Made by a program: the position numbers and the translations under genes
NCBI GenBank assembly: GCA_017640505.1
Contig: JAEPQO010000001.1
Location: forward strand, 636,625 to 700,624
DNA: 64,000 bases
Origin: Rhodospirillales bacterium
GTDB lineage: Bacteria; Pseudomonadota; Alphaproteobacteria; Rhodospirillales; Casp-alpha2
Direction: 5' to 3'
Notes under the pieces: generated by a model
Told to the model about the DNA's origin: nothing
The model's database searches: none
Seen by the model: the letters and a program-made list of their open reading frames with translations, nothing else
In this document: in pieces, positions 23,834-32,483 of the stretch
Layout of the letters: every line of letters begins with the position of its first letter
Numbering within the stretch: position 1 is the stretch's first letter

Positions 23834-25927
23834 TTACGACAGAATACCGAACGATTTCAGAACGAATGCGTAATTGAACGCGAGTTCTTCCAGCCGGTCG
23901 AAACGACCGGCGGCGCCGGCGTGGCCCGCGCTCATATTCGTCTTGAGCAACAACGGATTGTCGTCGGTTTTCAGGTCGCGCAGTTTCGCGACCCACTTCG
24001 CGGGCTCCCAGTAGGTGACCCGCGGATCCGTCAGACCGGCCGTCGCCAGCAGGGATGGATAGTCTTTTGCCTCGACATTGTCATAGGGAGAGTAAGAGCG
24101 GATGTAGTCGTAGGCGGCCTTGTCCTCGATCGGATTGCCCCACTCCGGCCATTCAATGGGCGTAAGCGGGAGGGACATATCGCACATGGTATTGAGGACG
24201 TCGACGAAAGGCACATCGGCGACGACGGCGCGCCACAGCTCCGGTCGCAGATTCACGCACGCGCCCATCAGCATCCCGCCGGCGGAACCGCCGTGGATGG
24301 CAATGCTGCCCGGACGTGCCAGGTTCTCGTTCATCAGACCTTCGGCGGCGGCGATGAAGTCGGTGAAGGTATTCCGTTTCTTCTCGCGTTTGCCGTCCGT
24401 GTACCAGCGGTATCCCTTTTCCATGCCGCCCCGGATGTGTGCGATGGCATAGATGAACCCCCGGTCGACGAGGCTGAGCCGGGGCGTCACGAACGACGCC
24501 GGCATGGTCATGCCGTAACTGCCGTAACCATACAGCAACACGGGCGCGCTGCCGTCGAGGATCGTGTCGGCACGATAGAGCACGGTCACCGGCACCAGCT
24601 CGCCGTCAGGGGCCACGGCCTGGATGCGGCGGGTGATATAGTCCGCAGGATTGTGGCCGGACGGCACCTCGTCCTGTTTGAGCAGCGTGCGGTCCCCCGA
24701 CGCCATGTTGAAGTCGATGACCTGCCTTGGTGTTGTCGGTGACGAATATGAGAAGCGCAGATGGCGGGTGGCGTATTCGAAGCCGCCTTCGAGGCCAAGC
24801 GCATAGGCTTCTTCCTCGAAGCGGATGGTGAATTCCTGCTGAGTGTCCCATTGGCGGACGACGATACGCGGCAGCGCAGCGACCCTCTCCAGCCGGACAA
24901 GATACTCCGCAAAGACTTCGAAGCCGACGAGCAGCGAGCCCGGCATATGCGGAATCATATCGACCCAGTTTGCGCGGCCAGGGTTATCGAGCGGCGCGGT
25001 GACGATCTTGAAGTCTTCGGCGCCATCCGCGTTCGTCAGGATCACCAGCCGCCCGGCGTGTTCCGAAACACTGTATTCAACGCCCTGTGCCCGCGGCGCG
25101 ATCAACCTCGGTGCCGTATCCGGCTTGTCTGCCGGGATCATGTAGACTTCGGACGTTTCATGATCGTGCGCGTCGATCAGGATCAACCGGCGGCTTTCCG
25201 TCTTCGACAGGCCGACGAAGTAGCCGGGGTCGTCTTCCTCGTACACCAGCACATCGTCCGCCGCCGGCGTGCCGATAACGTGACGCATGACCTTGGAGGG
25301 GCGGTGGTTGTCGTCGAGCACCGTATAGAAAAGCGTTTTGCCGTCTTCGGCCCATTCCAAGTCGGCACTCGCGTTGCCGATTTCATCGGCCAGGTTCTGA
25401 CCGCTTTCCATGTCGCGGAAGCGGAGCGTATAGATCTCGGAGCCGTTCCGATCCTCGGCGTAGGCGGCAATGCGGTGGTCGGACGCGTGCGCGAAAGCGC
25501 CGATCTTGTAATAGTCCTGACCTTCGGCCTCGGCGTCACCGTCCAGCAGAATTGTCTCGGTGTCGTTTGCCTGCGTCGGCTTGCGGCAATACTTCGGGTG
25601 TTGACCGCCCTCGACGTACCGGACGTAATACGCATACGCACCGTCCGGGTCAGGTACAGTCGAATCGTCTTCCTTGATCCGGCCGCGCATTTCGTCGAAC
25701 AGCTTCTGTTGCAGGGCGCCTGTATCGGCCATCCATGACTGTGTATAGGCGTTTTCCGCTTCCAGGTACGTGCGGATCGCCGGGTCCAGTACCTCCGGCT
25801 CGTGCATGACCTGTTGCCAGTTCTCGTCCTTCAGCCAGGCATAGTCGTCCTGGCGGGTATGGCCGTGATAGGTGATTTCGGTCGGATGCTTGTCGGCAAC
25901 GGGCGGGCGAATGTCGTCGGTTGTCAT
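23834..25927 (-). CDS. ptrB: Oligopeptidase B (S9A serine peptidase)
   Basis: 697 residues, the usual length. An N-terminal seven-bladed propeller (about 75-410) covers a C-terminal alpha/beta hydrolase. The triad is Ser548 in GGSAGG, Asp634 in GLTDPRV and His669 in SAGHAG. Prolyl-oligopeptidase-family members of this branch cleave short peptides after basic residues in the cytosol. It converges on the flagellin-like gene with 3 bp between the stops and diverges from the phosphodiesterase-like gene at 25999. Confidence 0.94.
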   Translation of the reverse strand: MTTDDIRPPVADKHPTEITYHGHTRQDDYAWLKDENWQQVMHEPEVLDPAIRTYLEAENAYTQSWMADTGALQQKLFDEMRGRIKEDDSTVPDPDGAYAYYVRYVEGGQHPKYCRKPTQANDTETILLDGDAEAEGQDYYKIGAFAHASDHRIAAYAEDRNGSEIYTLRFRDMESGQNLADEIGNASADLEWAEDGKTLFYTVLDDNHRPSKVMRHVIGTPAADDVLVYEEDDPGYFVGLSKTESRRLILIDAHDHETSEVYMIPADKPDTAPRLIAPRAQGVEYSVSEHAGRLVILTNADGAEDFKIVTAPLDNPGRANWVDMIPHMPGSLLVGFEVFAEYLVRLERVAALPRIVVRQWDTQQEFTIRFEEEAYALGLEGGFEYATRHLRFSYSSPTTPRQVIDFNMASGDRTLLKQDEVPSGHNPADYITRRIQAVAPDGELVPVTVLYRADTILDGSAPVLLYGYGSYGMTMPASFVTPRLSLVDRGFIYAIAHIRGGMEKGYRWYTDGKREKKRNTFTDFIAAAEGLMNENLARPGSIAIHGGSAGGMLMGACVNLRPELWRAVVADVPFVDVLNTMCDMSLPLTPIEWPEWGNPIEDKAAYDYIRSYSPYDNVEAKDYPSLLATAGLTDPRVTYWEPAKWVAKLRDLKTDDNPLLLKTNMSAGHAGAAGRFDRLEELAFNYAFVLKSFGILS

Positions 25928-25998
25928 GATCTTGCCTTCTGGGTCTGCGAGAGTAATGCTCTCGATCCGTTGCCCCTATGTAGTCAGGAAAGTTCCGG

Positions 25999-26829
25999 AT
26001 GTCGAACAAGGTGATCCTCGTCGTTGTGGACGGGCTGAAGTATTCGACCGCGCTCGGTCATTGCGGCTTCCTCGAGGGACAGGTGGAGTCCGGCAGGGCC
26101 CGGCGCTGGCGCATGCGTGCATCGCTGCCCAGCATGTCGGCACCCTGTTACGAGAGCATCCACACCGGTTTGGATCCGGCCGATCACGGCATCACGGCAA
26201 ACAGCGTTCTCAGGCCCTCAAGCGTGGACAATGTCTTTTCCCTGGCCCGGAGCGGGGGAAAGACAACCGCGGCCGTGGCTTACAGCTGGTTCTCCGTCCT
26301 TTACAACGCGTCGCCCTATGACCCGGTGCGCGACCAGGAAACCGATGACGAGACGAAGCCGATCCAGTACGGACGGTTTTACGACGATGCCGGCAGAACG
26401 GATTTTCACCTCGGCCTTCCTTCGGATGCCGATCTATGTGCCCAGGTCGACAGGTTCGTTGTCCGTCAGCGTCCCGACTATCTGCTGCTGCATACGCTCA
26501 GTTGCGACAGCGTCGGCCACGTGCACGGCGGCTCATCGTGGCAGTACGATCGAAGTGCCACGGTCGTGGACAGCACGCTGGGCAAGCACCTGCCGGCATG
26601 GCGGGACGCCGGATACCGGGTTCTGGTTACCGCCGATCACGGTTTCACCGATTGCGGGTATCATGGCGGCACAAATGACGATGTCCGCGATGTCGCATTT
26701 TATGACATTGGCCACCCCGATCCCGGGGTGAGCGACGATGTCATTTCGCAGCGCGCGGTTGCACCGACGGTCCTGACACTGATGGGGCTGGAAGTTCCGG
26801 CGCAGATGACCGAAGCGCCCTTGCCATAA
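25999..26829 (+). CDS. Alkaline-phosphatase-superfamily phosphodiesterase-like protein
   Basis: 276 residues. The type I phosphodiesterase/nucleotide pyrophosphatase fold is shown by the metal-binding start VILVVVDGLKYS, the nucleophile region (SMSAPCYESIHTGLDPADHGI) and the C-terminal TADHGFTDCGYHGG with metal-binding Asp and His. The nucleophile is probably a serine in SMSAP rather than the more common threonine. It has no signal peptide, so it may act in the cytosol on a phosphodiester or phosphonate. Substrate unknown. It diverges from ptrB over 71 bp. Confidence 0.82.
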   Translation: MSNKVILVVVDGLKYSTALGHCGFLEGQVESGRARRWRMRASLPSMSAPCYESIHTGLDPADHGITANSVLRPSSVDNVFSLARSGGKTTAAVAYSWFSVLYNASPYDPVRDQETDDETKPIQYGRFYDDAGRTDFHLGLPSDADLCAQVDRFVVRQRPDYLLLHTLSCDSVGHVHGGSSWQYDRSATVVDSTLGKHLPAWRDAGYRVLVTADHGFTDCGYHGGTNDDVRDVAFYDIGHPDPGVSDDVISQRAVAPTVLTLMGLEVPAQMTEAPLP

Positions 26830-26837
26830 ACGGCGGC

Positions 26838-27965
26838 CTAGGACGTGACGGTTCTGATCAACGTCCGGATTTCATCCCTGATCGGCCCGTGATTGGCGGG
26901 GTCGGCCAGCGTCGTGAACCAGCGTTCCGGCGGGTTCTCGGCGCGGCGATGACGCCAGTTTACACCCCGCAATAACCCTTCGGCGTCATCGGGCAGTCGC
27001 GCGGGCACGTCGAAACCGGCGATGGCGCCCCACACGCCGGCCCATCCGCGCGCGACGCTGAACGGGTTATATCCGCCACCACCGGACGCGATCATGCGCG
27101 GTGCCATGTCGCGAACCGCGGCGACCGTCCGCCAGAGTGCGACATTCGAAATTTCGAGCTTGCTTTGCGGATCGTCGCCCAGGGCGTCGACGCCGCATTG
27201 CACGAAAATGGCGTCCGGTTCGAATTCCTGGATCAACGGCAGCACGGCGCCTTCGACAATGGCTTCCAGTTCGTCATCGTTAAGGCCGGGCGGAACGGGG
27301 ATGTTCCTGGCCATGCCGCCGGCGCGGTCGAGGGGGCCGCCTGGCTGCATCGGGTTCGAATTGCGCCGTTCCATCGGCCAGCGCCCGGCTTCATGGATGG
27401 ACAACGTAAAAACGTCCGGATCATCGTGAAACGCATCCTGGACGCCGTCACCGTGATGCGCATCGAGATCCAGGTAGAAAACCCGTTCGGCGCCCAGTTC
27501 CTGCAGTCGCCCGATGGTCAGTGCAGGCTCGTTGAAATAACAGAAACCGCTGGCCCGGTCGGGTCTGCCGTGATGTTGTCCGCCGCCCAGGTTAAAGGAA
27601 CGGCCGCCCTCGGCAACGAGCTCCGCGGCCTTCCCGCCGCCGCCGACCGCGGTGGCGGGACGGCGAAACATCTCCGGGAAAATCGGGTTCCCGCCGGCAC
27701 CGATGTTGTGACGCGCGCGGACGGCAGGGGGCGCGTCCTGTTCCTTTTCCGTCTGGATGACGGCGGCGACATATTCAGGCGTATGAAACCGTTCGAGATA
27801 TGCGGCATCGGCGCGCGGACTGTCGACGTACGTGCCGCTTGGGAACCAGCCCAGCGCACGGATGAGGTCGATTGCAAGCGATACACGCGGGATCGCCAAC
27901 GGGTGGCCGCTGCCGTACGTGCTGTCGCGATAGATCTCGCTGCCGATGAAGTGTGCGTCAGTCAT
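26838..27965 (-). CDS. Histone-deacetylase-family protein (AcuC/acetylpolyamine amidohydrolase-like)
   Basis: 375 residues from the ATG at 27965; a much longer open frame upstream is unlikely. The zinc hydrolase motifs are complete: GGGQHHGRPDRASGFCYFNE with His131-His132, and YLDLDAHHGDGVQDAF with Asp168 and His170 as zinc ligands. Bacterial members remove acetyl groups from lysine (AcuC, reactivating acetyl-CoA synthetase) or from polyamines. It converges on the phosphodiesterase-like gene with 8 bp between the stops. No acs or acuA gene is near, so the substrate is open. Confidence 0.92.
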   Translation of the reverse strand: MTDAHFIGSEIYRDSTYGSGHPLAIPRVSLAIDLIRALGWFPSGTYVDSPRADAAYLERFHTPEYVAAVIQTEKEQDAPPAVRARHNIGAGGNPIFPEMFRRPATAVGGGGKAAELVAEGGRSFNLGGGQHHGRPDRASGFCYFNEPALTIGRLQELGAERVFYLDLDAHHGDGVQDAFHDDPDVFTLSIHEAGRWPMERRNSNPMQPGGPLDRAGGMARNIPVPPGLNDDELEAIVEGAVLPLIQEFEPDAIFVQCGVDALGDDPQSKLEISNVALWRTVAAVRDMAPRMIASGGGGYNPFSVARGWAGVWGAIAGFDVPARLPDDAEGLLRGVNWRHRRAENPPERWFTTLADPANHGPIRDEIRTLIRTVTS

Positions 27966-28062
27966 GGTTGCAACATAGGGGGGCGGTTTTGCGCCGCCAA
28001 GTGAGTGTTTACCAGTCGGGCCGCGGCGGACATAATGCGCGTTCTCTTGGGGGACCCTCCGA

Positions 28063-28968
28063 ATGGAAATCTGGATTCCGATCACGATCGTCGCGGCGTT
28101 CTGCCAGAACCTGCGCTCCGCCCTGCAAAAGCACCTGAAGGGCAAGCTCTCGACCGGTGGCGCGACGTATGTCCGTTTCTTTTACGCGTGGCCGTTCGCG
28201 CTGGTTTACGTGTGGGGCCTCAATGAATGGGGTGGGATGCCGTATCCGGATATCAAAGGGAACTTCTTGCTCTATTGCGTGCTGGGTGGCCTGTCCCAGA
28301 TCATCTTCACTGGGCTGCTGGTGTGGCTGTTTTCGTTCAGGAATTTTGCCGTCGGCACGACGTTCTCCAAGACCGAGACCGTGCAGGTCGCACTTCTGGG
28401 GTTTTTGCTGCTGGGCGACACGCTTTCCACCGGCGCGATCCTGGCGATCGTCATTAGCGTTGCCGGGGTGATGGCGATGTCGGTGGCGCAGACCAATATT
28501 ACCTTCAAAACCCTGTTATCAGGTCTGATCGAAAAGTCGACGCTGATCGGCTTGGCGTCCGGCTTCTTCCTTGGCGGCTCCGTCGTCTTCTTCCGGGGCG
28601 CCGCGCTTGAGCTCGAATACGACGGGTTCATCATGCCGGCGGCGTTTACGCTCGCCGTTTCCGTCGTCATCCAGACGATATTCATGGGTGCATACCTTTT
28701 GTGGCGCGAGCCCGGCCAGATGCGTGCCGTACTGGTCAACTGGAAATGGGCCGGGGCCGTCGGCGTTGCCGGTGTCCTCGGCTCGATTGCATGGTTCACG
28801 GCCTTCACGCTGGAGAACGCGGCGCTGGTGCGCGCCGTCGGCCAGATCGAACTGGTGTTCACCTTTATCGCGTCGGCGGTATTTTTCCGCGAGAAAAGCA
28901 CGCCGCTCGAAATCGCGGGGATACTACTCGTGATCGCCGGCATTCTGTTGATTCTTTACGTGCGTTAG
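28063..28968 (+). CDS. EamA/DMT-superfamily permease
   Basis: 301 residues with about ten hydrophobic helices arranged as two EamA repeats (about 1-145 and 150-300). The family exports or imports small metabolites such as amino acids or nucleotide precursors. The ending VIAGILLILYVR is typical. It diverges from the deacetylase gene over 97 bp and is followed by purC after 63 bp, which might suggest a purine-linked substrate, but that is only a guess from position. Confidence 0.88.
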   Translation: MEIWIPITIVAAFCQNLRSALQKHLKGKLSTGGATYVRFFYAWPFALVYVWGLNEWGGMPYPDIKGNFLLYCVLGGLSQIIFTGLLVWLFSFRNFAVGTTFSKTETVQVALLGFLLLGDTLSTGAILAIVISVAGVMAMSVAQTNITFKTLLSGLIEKSTLIGLASGFFLGGSVVFFRGAALELEYDGFIMPAAFTLAVSVVIQTIFMGAYLLWREPGQMRAVLVNWKWAGAVGVAGVLGSIAWFTAFTLENAALVRAVGQIELVFTFIASAVFFREKSTPLEIAGILLVIAGILLILYVR

Positions 28969-29031
28969 GCGCATGGCCGCATGCACAGATGGGGCTGGTC
29001 AGGGGCGCGCCCCTCTCTATACTCTCCAGCC

Positions 29032-30018
29032 ATGACACTCAGCGAACTAGACCAGTGGCGTTTGAAGCATGTGCTGACGGATGCCGAATTCGACCAGCTT
29101 CCCGGCCATCAGCACGGCAAGGTCCGCGAAAGCTACAATCTGCCCGACGGCCGGCGTGTCATGATTGCGACCGACCGTCAGTCCGCTTTCGATCATGTCC
29201 TCGCGGCGGTCCCGGACAAGGGGCACGTGCTGACCGCAACGGCACAGTTCTGGTTCGAGCAGACCGCCGACGTCTGCCCCAACCATGTGATCGCGCACCC
29301 GGATCCCAACGTCATCATTGCCCGCAGGCTCACCATGCTGCCGGTCGAGATGGTGGTCCGCGCCTATATCACGGGAACGACGGATACCAGCATCTGGACC
29401 ATGTATGCGGGCGGAGAGCGCACGGTTTACGGGCATACGCTACCGGGCGGGCTCAAGAAGAACGACCTCCTTCCGGAAGTTTTGATTACGCCGACGACCA
29501 AGGGGGCGGTCGGCGCACACGACCATCCAATCACGGCCGACGAGATCGTCGCGCAGGGCCTGCTGACGCAGGCGCAGTGGGACGAGGCAGCGGCAAAAAG
29601 CCTGGCCTTGTTTGCGCGTGGCCGCGAGATCGCGGCGAAGAACGGTCTGATCCTCGTCGACACGAAATACGAGTTCGGGTTGGATGAAAACGGTGTTGTG
29701 ACCATTGCCGATGAGATCCATACGCCCGATTCCAGCCGATACTGGGATGCGGCAAGTTACCCGGATCGTCATGCGGCGGGCGAGGAGCCGGAAAATCTGG
29801 ACAAGGAATTCCTGCGGCTCTGGATCCGTGAACGCTGCAATCCCTATACCGATCCGCTACCGGATATCCCCGGCGAAACGCTGATCGAATTTTCCAACAA
29901 GTACGTATCTTTGTACGAGCGCGTCACCGGGCGTCCGTTCGAGCGGACGGATCCTAAAGTCCCCGTCAGGGAACGTATCCAGGCCGCCCTGGCCAAGGCA
30001 CTGCCCGAATATTTCTGA
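29032..30018 (+). CDS. purC: SAICAR synthase, long form
   Basis: 328 residues from the ATG at 29032. It joins aspartate to CAIR using ATP in purine synthesis. Recognisable features are GKVRESYNLPDGRRVMIATDRQSAFD at the N-terminus (ATP-binding, only named here by its ends GKVRES and SAFD), the signature LPVEMVVRAYITG and LVDTKYEFG. Most bacterial PurC proteins have about 240 residues; this is the longer eukaryote-like type that some alphaproteobacteria carry, often in addition to a short PurC. Whether a second copy exists cannot be seen here. Confidence 0.93.
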   Translation: MTLSELDQWRLKHVLTDAEFDQLPGHQHGKVRESYNLPDGRRVMIATDRQSAFDHVLAAVPDKGHVLTATAQFWFEQTADVCPNHVIAHPDPNVIIARRLTMLPVEMVVRAYITGTTDTSIWTMYAGGERTVYGHTLPGGLKKNDLLPEVLITPTTKGAVGAHDHPITADEIVAQGLLTQAQWDEAAAKSLALFARGREIAAKNGLILVDTKYEFGLDENGVVTIADEIHTPDSSRYWDAASYPDRHAAGEEPENLDKEFLRLWIRERCNPYTDPLPDIPGETLIEFSNKYVSLYERVTGRPFERTDPKVPVRERIQAALAKALPEYF

Positions 30019-30033
30019 GCTACGGAGGGAACC

Positions 30034-30630
30034 ATGGCGAAAACGCTTCTGGAGATGTCGGGTGCGGATCTGACGCCGAATGCCGTATCTGAATCCGTTC
30101 TGATCCTGATCGATTGTCAGAACGAATATGTGACGGGCGCGTTGCCGCTGGCTGGGATCGATACGGCGATGGATAACGCCAAGACCCTCCTACAACGGTT
30201 TCGTGACGCCGGGCAGCCGGTCATTCATATTCAGCATCAGGGTAAGGCCGGCGGCGCCTTCGATCTGGATGACACGCGCGGCGCCATTGATGACCGGGTT
30301 GCACCCATCGAGGGCGAGCCCGTTATCCGCAAGGGCCTGCCGAACAGTTTCGCGGGGACGGACCTGCAGAAAACACTTGAGGGGATCGGTCGTCAGAAAC
30401 TGGTTATCGCCGGGTTTCAGACGCATATGTGCGTCAGCGCGACGACCCGCGCGGCACTTGATCTCGGGTACCGCAACACGCTGGTGGCAGATGCCATCAC
30501 GACGCGGGATCTGCCGTCACCCGGTGGCGACGGTATTGTTGCGGCCGAAACAGTGCACAGCGCCACATTGGCCGCGCTTGCGGACCGTTTCGCGATTGTG
30601 GCAGCAACGGCTGCTGATCTGCCCGACTGA
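30034..30630 (+). CDS. Isochorismatase-like cysteine hydrolase
   Basis: 198 residues with the Asp-Lys-Cys triad: Asp27 (LILIDCQNEY), Lys100 (VIRKGLPNSF) and Cys133 (THMCVSATTR). The group hydrolyses amides or imides such as nicotinamide, carbamoyl-sarcosine or isochorismate; the substrate is not readable. It starts 16 bp after purC with GGAGGG upstream of the ATG and probably shares its transcript. No signal peptide is present. Confidence 0.88.
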   Translation: MAKTLLEMSGADLTPNAVSESVLILIDCQNEYVTGALPLAGIDTAMDNAKTLLQRFRDAGQPVIHIQHQGKAGGAFDLDDTRGAIDDRVAPIEGEPVIRKGLPNSFAGTDLQKTLEGIGRQKLVIAGFQTHMCVSATTRAALDLGYRNTLVADAITTRDLPSPGGDGIVAAETVHSATLAALADRFAIVAATAADLPD

Positions 30631-30635
30631 TTTCG

Positions 30636-32216
30636 TCAGTCCGGCGGCTGGTTCCAGAACGGTGCCGTTTTGGAGAATGCTTTCCAGTCCTTGATCAGGG
30701 CGGGTTCTGTTTCCTTCAGCGCATGCGCATACCAGCCCTGGATCAGCCCGCCGGCCATTGCGAGGGTGTTTGCAGTGCGCTCGTCACTTGACGCCGTCAA
30801 CCGGTTGGTCATGTGCATCGCCTGCGCGACATCGTTCAGGTGCCCGAACTGATCCTGTAGGGACTGGAGGGATTTCACATACTTTGCCGTCTTTTTGCCG
30901 GGGAAAACACCGCGCAGGAAGTCGACGGCATAACGCAGTTTTTTGAGCCGGATACGGACCTCGTGGCGCGCTTCCGTGTCCTGTTTTTCAAGGGCTTTCC
31001 CTTGCTTCAGAAGTTTGCGGTGCGGTTTGGAGAGAATGGCGCCGGCGCATTTTTCCAGTGGATGCAGAAGGGGATCCGCTGGGTTGGCCGGCATGGCGAG
31101 CCAGCCCTCGACCGCCACGAATGCGGTTAGATGAAAGATCATTTTCGCATAGCGCCTCGAGGTCAGCGTTTTTCTGACGGCATCGTAAGCGGCCTTGCGC
31201 TTCTCTTCGGCAACGGACCTGAGCGCGGCGACAGCCTTTTCGTCAACGCCGTATCCGGCAACCTGTTCGAGCGTTTCCGTAATGTAGACATCCCAGTCCC
31301 GTGCCGGGCCAAGCGCGCCGCCCAGCCATTTCAGATCGACAGCCATCCATGCGGTTCGCGCCGGATCGAGGTAGCCGTCGAATACCTTTAACGACGTTCT
31401 AAGCCGTCGCACGGAAACGCGCATCTGGTGCACGCCCTCGGGGTCGGTGCCATCCAGGCACGCGTCCTCGTTCTCGACGATATTGGCGATGCAGACCGGG
31501 TAGATTTCAGCCAGTGCCTGATGAATGGTCTGCTTGCCGGTCAACGCGAATTTTGGCACCCGGTGGGCCTTCGGCCCGCCACCCGACAGCAACCTGTAGC
31601 CGCGTCCCGCCTTGGTCAGCGACGACATCGGCAGCGGACACGCGTTGTGGATCTCGGATGCCACGGTGAAAAAGGCGTTGATGTCGCCTTCGATCAGCTC
31701 CAGTTCGCATTCCGCGAACGTTTCCTCTTGCTCACCGGCAACAACGCGGCCCGTATCGGCAACGGCCTCGATGACCACTTCCGGCCCAAGTGGGTTGGGC
31801 CGGCGGATCACCATCGATTGACGTTCGATGTGCACTTCCATGACGACGCCGAGTTCGTCGTCGCGCACCGCGCCGATGGCGCGGCGGGCGGCAATGGGCA
31901 GATCGGTTAGCACGAGCGTTTCACCCTCGACGACGCGTTCCCACTCGTGCCGGTCCATCACGCCGCCACCGCCGTTGCCGGCGCGCGCCTTGATGGTCTG
32001 TACCGTTTTATCGCCGCTGCTGCGCAGCCGGGCGGAAATGCCGAGCGCGCGCAAATGTAAGTCAGGGGTGTCGAAGTAGCGGCTGACGAGCGTCTTTTTC
32101 GACCATGCGCGCCGGTTCTTTCCGGCGGCATTCACGGCCCGTTTAAAACGCTGCATGTCCTTCGGCTGCGCGCTGAACTTCAGCTCGAATTCCCGGTTCG
32201 CCTGTCCGGCAGACAT
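30636..32216 (-). CDS. CYTH-CHAD domain protein
   Basis: 526 residues from the ATG at 32216, which has GGGGGAG upstream. Residues about 5-215 form a CYTH (triphosphate tunnel) domain starting EFELKFSAQPKDM, with the ExExK-like EFELK metal/triphosphate motif. Residues about 240-510 form a CHAD domain rich in conserved histidine and arginine (VHQMRVSVRRLRTSLKVF; ARHEVRIRLKKLRYAVDFLRG named by ends). CYTH enzymes hydrolyse inorganic triphosphate and CHAD domains bind polyphosphate, so a cytosolic polyphosphate-related role is likely. The divergent partner across 394 bp is sixA. Confidence 0.92.
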   Translation of the reverse strand: MSAGQANREFELKFSAQPKDMQRFKRAVNAAGKNRRAWSKKTLVSRYFDTPDLHLRALGISARLRSSGDKTVQTIKARAGNGGGGVMDRHEWERVVEGETLVLTDLPIAARRAIGAVRDDELGVVMEVHIERQSMVIRRPNPLGPEVVIEAVADTGRVVAGEQEETFAECELELIEGDINAFFTVASEIHNACPLPMSSLTKAGRGYRLLSGGGPKAHRVPKFALTGKQTIHQALAEIYPVCIANIVENEDACLDGTDPEGVHQMRVSVRRLRTSLKVFDGYLDPARTAWMAVDLKWLGGALGPARDWDVYITETLEQVAGYGVDEKAVAALRSVAEEKRKAAYDAVRKTLTSRRYAKMIFHLTAFVAVEGWLAMPANPADPLLHPLEKCAGAILSKPHRKLLKQGKALEKQDTEARHEVRIRLKKLRYAVDFLRGVFPGKKTAKYVKSLQSLQDQFGHLNDVAQAMHMTNRLTASSDERTANTLAMAGGLIQGWYAHALKETEPALIKDWKAFSKTAPFWNQPPD

Positions 32217-32293
32217 CGTCGCCCGAGCTCCCCCTGGTTTTCCCACCGCCCGGTCCGCGGATGACCGATTATGTGGAAACGTCTGTTTTTCTC

Positions 32294-32322
32294 TTGCTTT
32301 GCGCACTGAGTGCGCATAAAGT
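32294..32322 (+). promoter_or_regulatory. Rightward sigma-70-like promoter with operator in its spacer
   Basis: TTGCTT at 32294-32299 and TAAAGT at 32317-32322 are 17 bp apart, and the spacer is exactly the 17-bp palindrome at 32300-32316. A start near 32330 would fall in the second palindrome. It faces the 27-codon ORF and sixA. Confidence 0.5.
32300..32316. promoter_or_regulatory. Operator-like palindrome, site 1
   Basis: TGCGCAC-TGA-GTGCGCA is a perfect seven-base inverted repeat around three bases. The core GCAC-N3-GTGC recurs at 32325-32335 (centre 22 bp away, two helical turns) and at 32418-32428. It sits between the -35 and -10 boxes of the rightward promoter, a typical repressor position. 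Confidence 0.65.
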
Positions 32323-32347
32323 ATGCACATAGTGCGGATTTCAGCAA
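32318..32347 (-). promoter_or_regulatory. Leftward sigma-70-like promoter overlapping the rightward one
   Basis: Read on the minus strand, TTGCTG (32347-32342) and TACTTT (32323-32318) are 18 bp apart, and the second palindrome lies mostly in the spacer. The -10 box overlaps the -10 box of the rightward promoter. It would transcribe the CYTH-CHAD gene with a leader of about 95 nt. Confidence 0.45.
32322..32338. promoter_or_regulatory. Operator-like palindrome, site 2
   Basis: TATGCAC-ATA-GTGCGGA has the core GCACATAGTGC. It is an imperfect copy of site 1 and matches site 3 exactly over the 11-base core when site 3 is read on the other strand. It covers the spacer of the leftward promoter and the predicted start of the rightward one. 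Confidence 0.6.
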
Positions 32348-32391
32348 GTGCCCCCTGGCACGCACGCGTATCCGTGAAAGGAGATTCTCCT

Positions 32392-32475
32392 ATGCTCAGT
32401 CATCTCTTGCTTGCACGGCACTATGTGCTGCGTCCGATCCTCAAGGAAAAGACGGACGCGCCGAGACCACGTTAA
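32392..32475 (+). CDS. 27-residue ORF with strong ribosome site, possible leader peptide
   Basis: ATG at 32392 to TAA at 32473-32475, with AAAGGAG at 32377-32383, eight bases before the start. The peptide starts MLSHLLLARHYVLRP and is basic at the end (KTDAPRPR). The Shine-Dalgarno bases can pair in a small hairpin (AGGAG-ATT-CTCCT), which would hide the site. Site 3 of the palindrome family lies inside the frame, so the DNA may be regulatory rather than coding. No family is recognised. Confidence 0.35.
   Translation: MLSHLLLARHYVLRPILKEKTDAPRPR
32418..32428. promoter_or_regulatory. Operator-like palindrome, site 3
   Basis: GCAC-TAT-GTGC, a perfect palindrome core identical on the reverse strand to the core of site 2. 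It lies 93 bp from the centre of site 2, a distance compatible with repression by DNA looping. Confidence 0.45.
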
Positions 32476-32483
32476 GCGACCCG

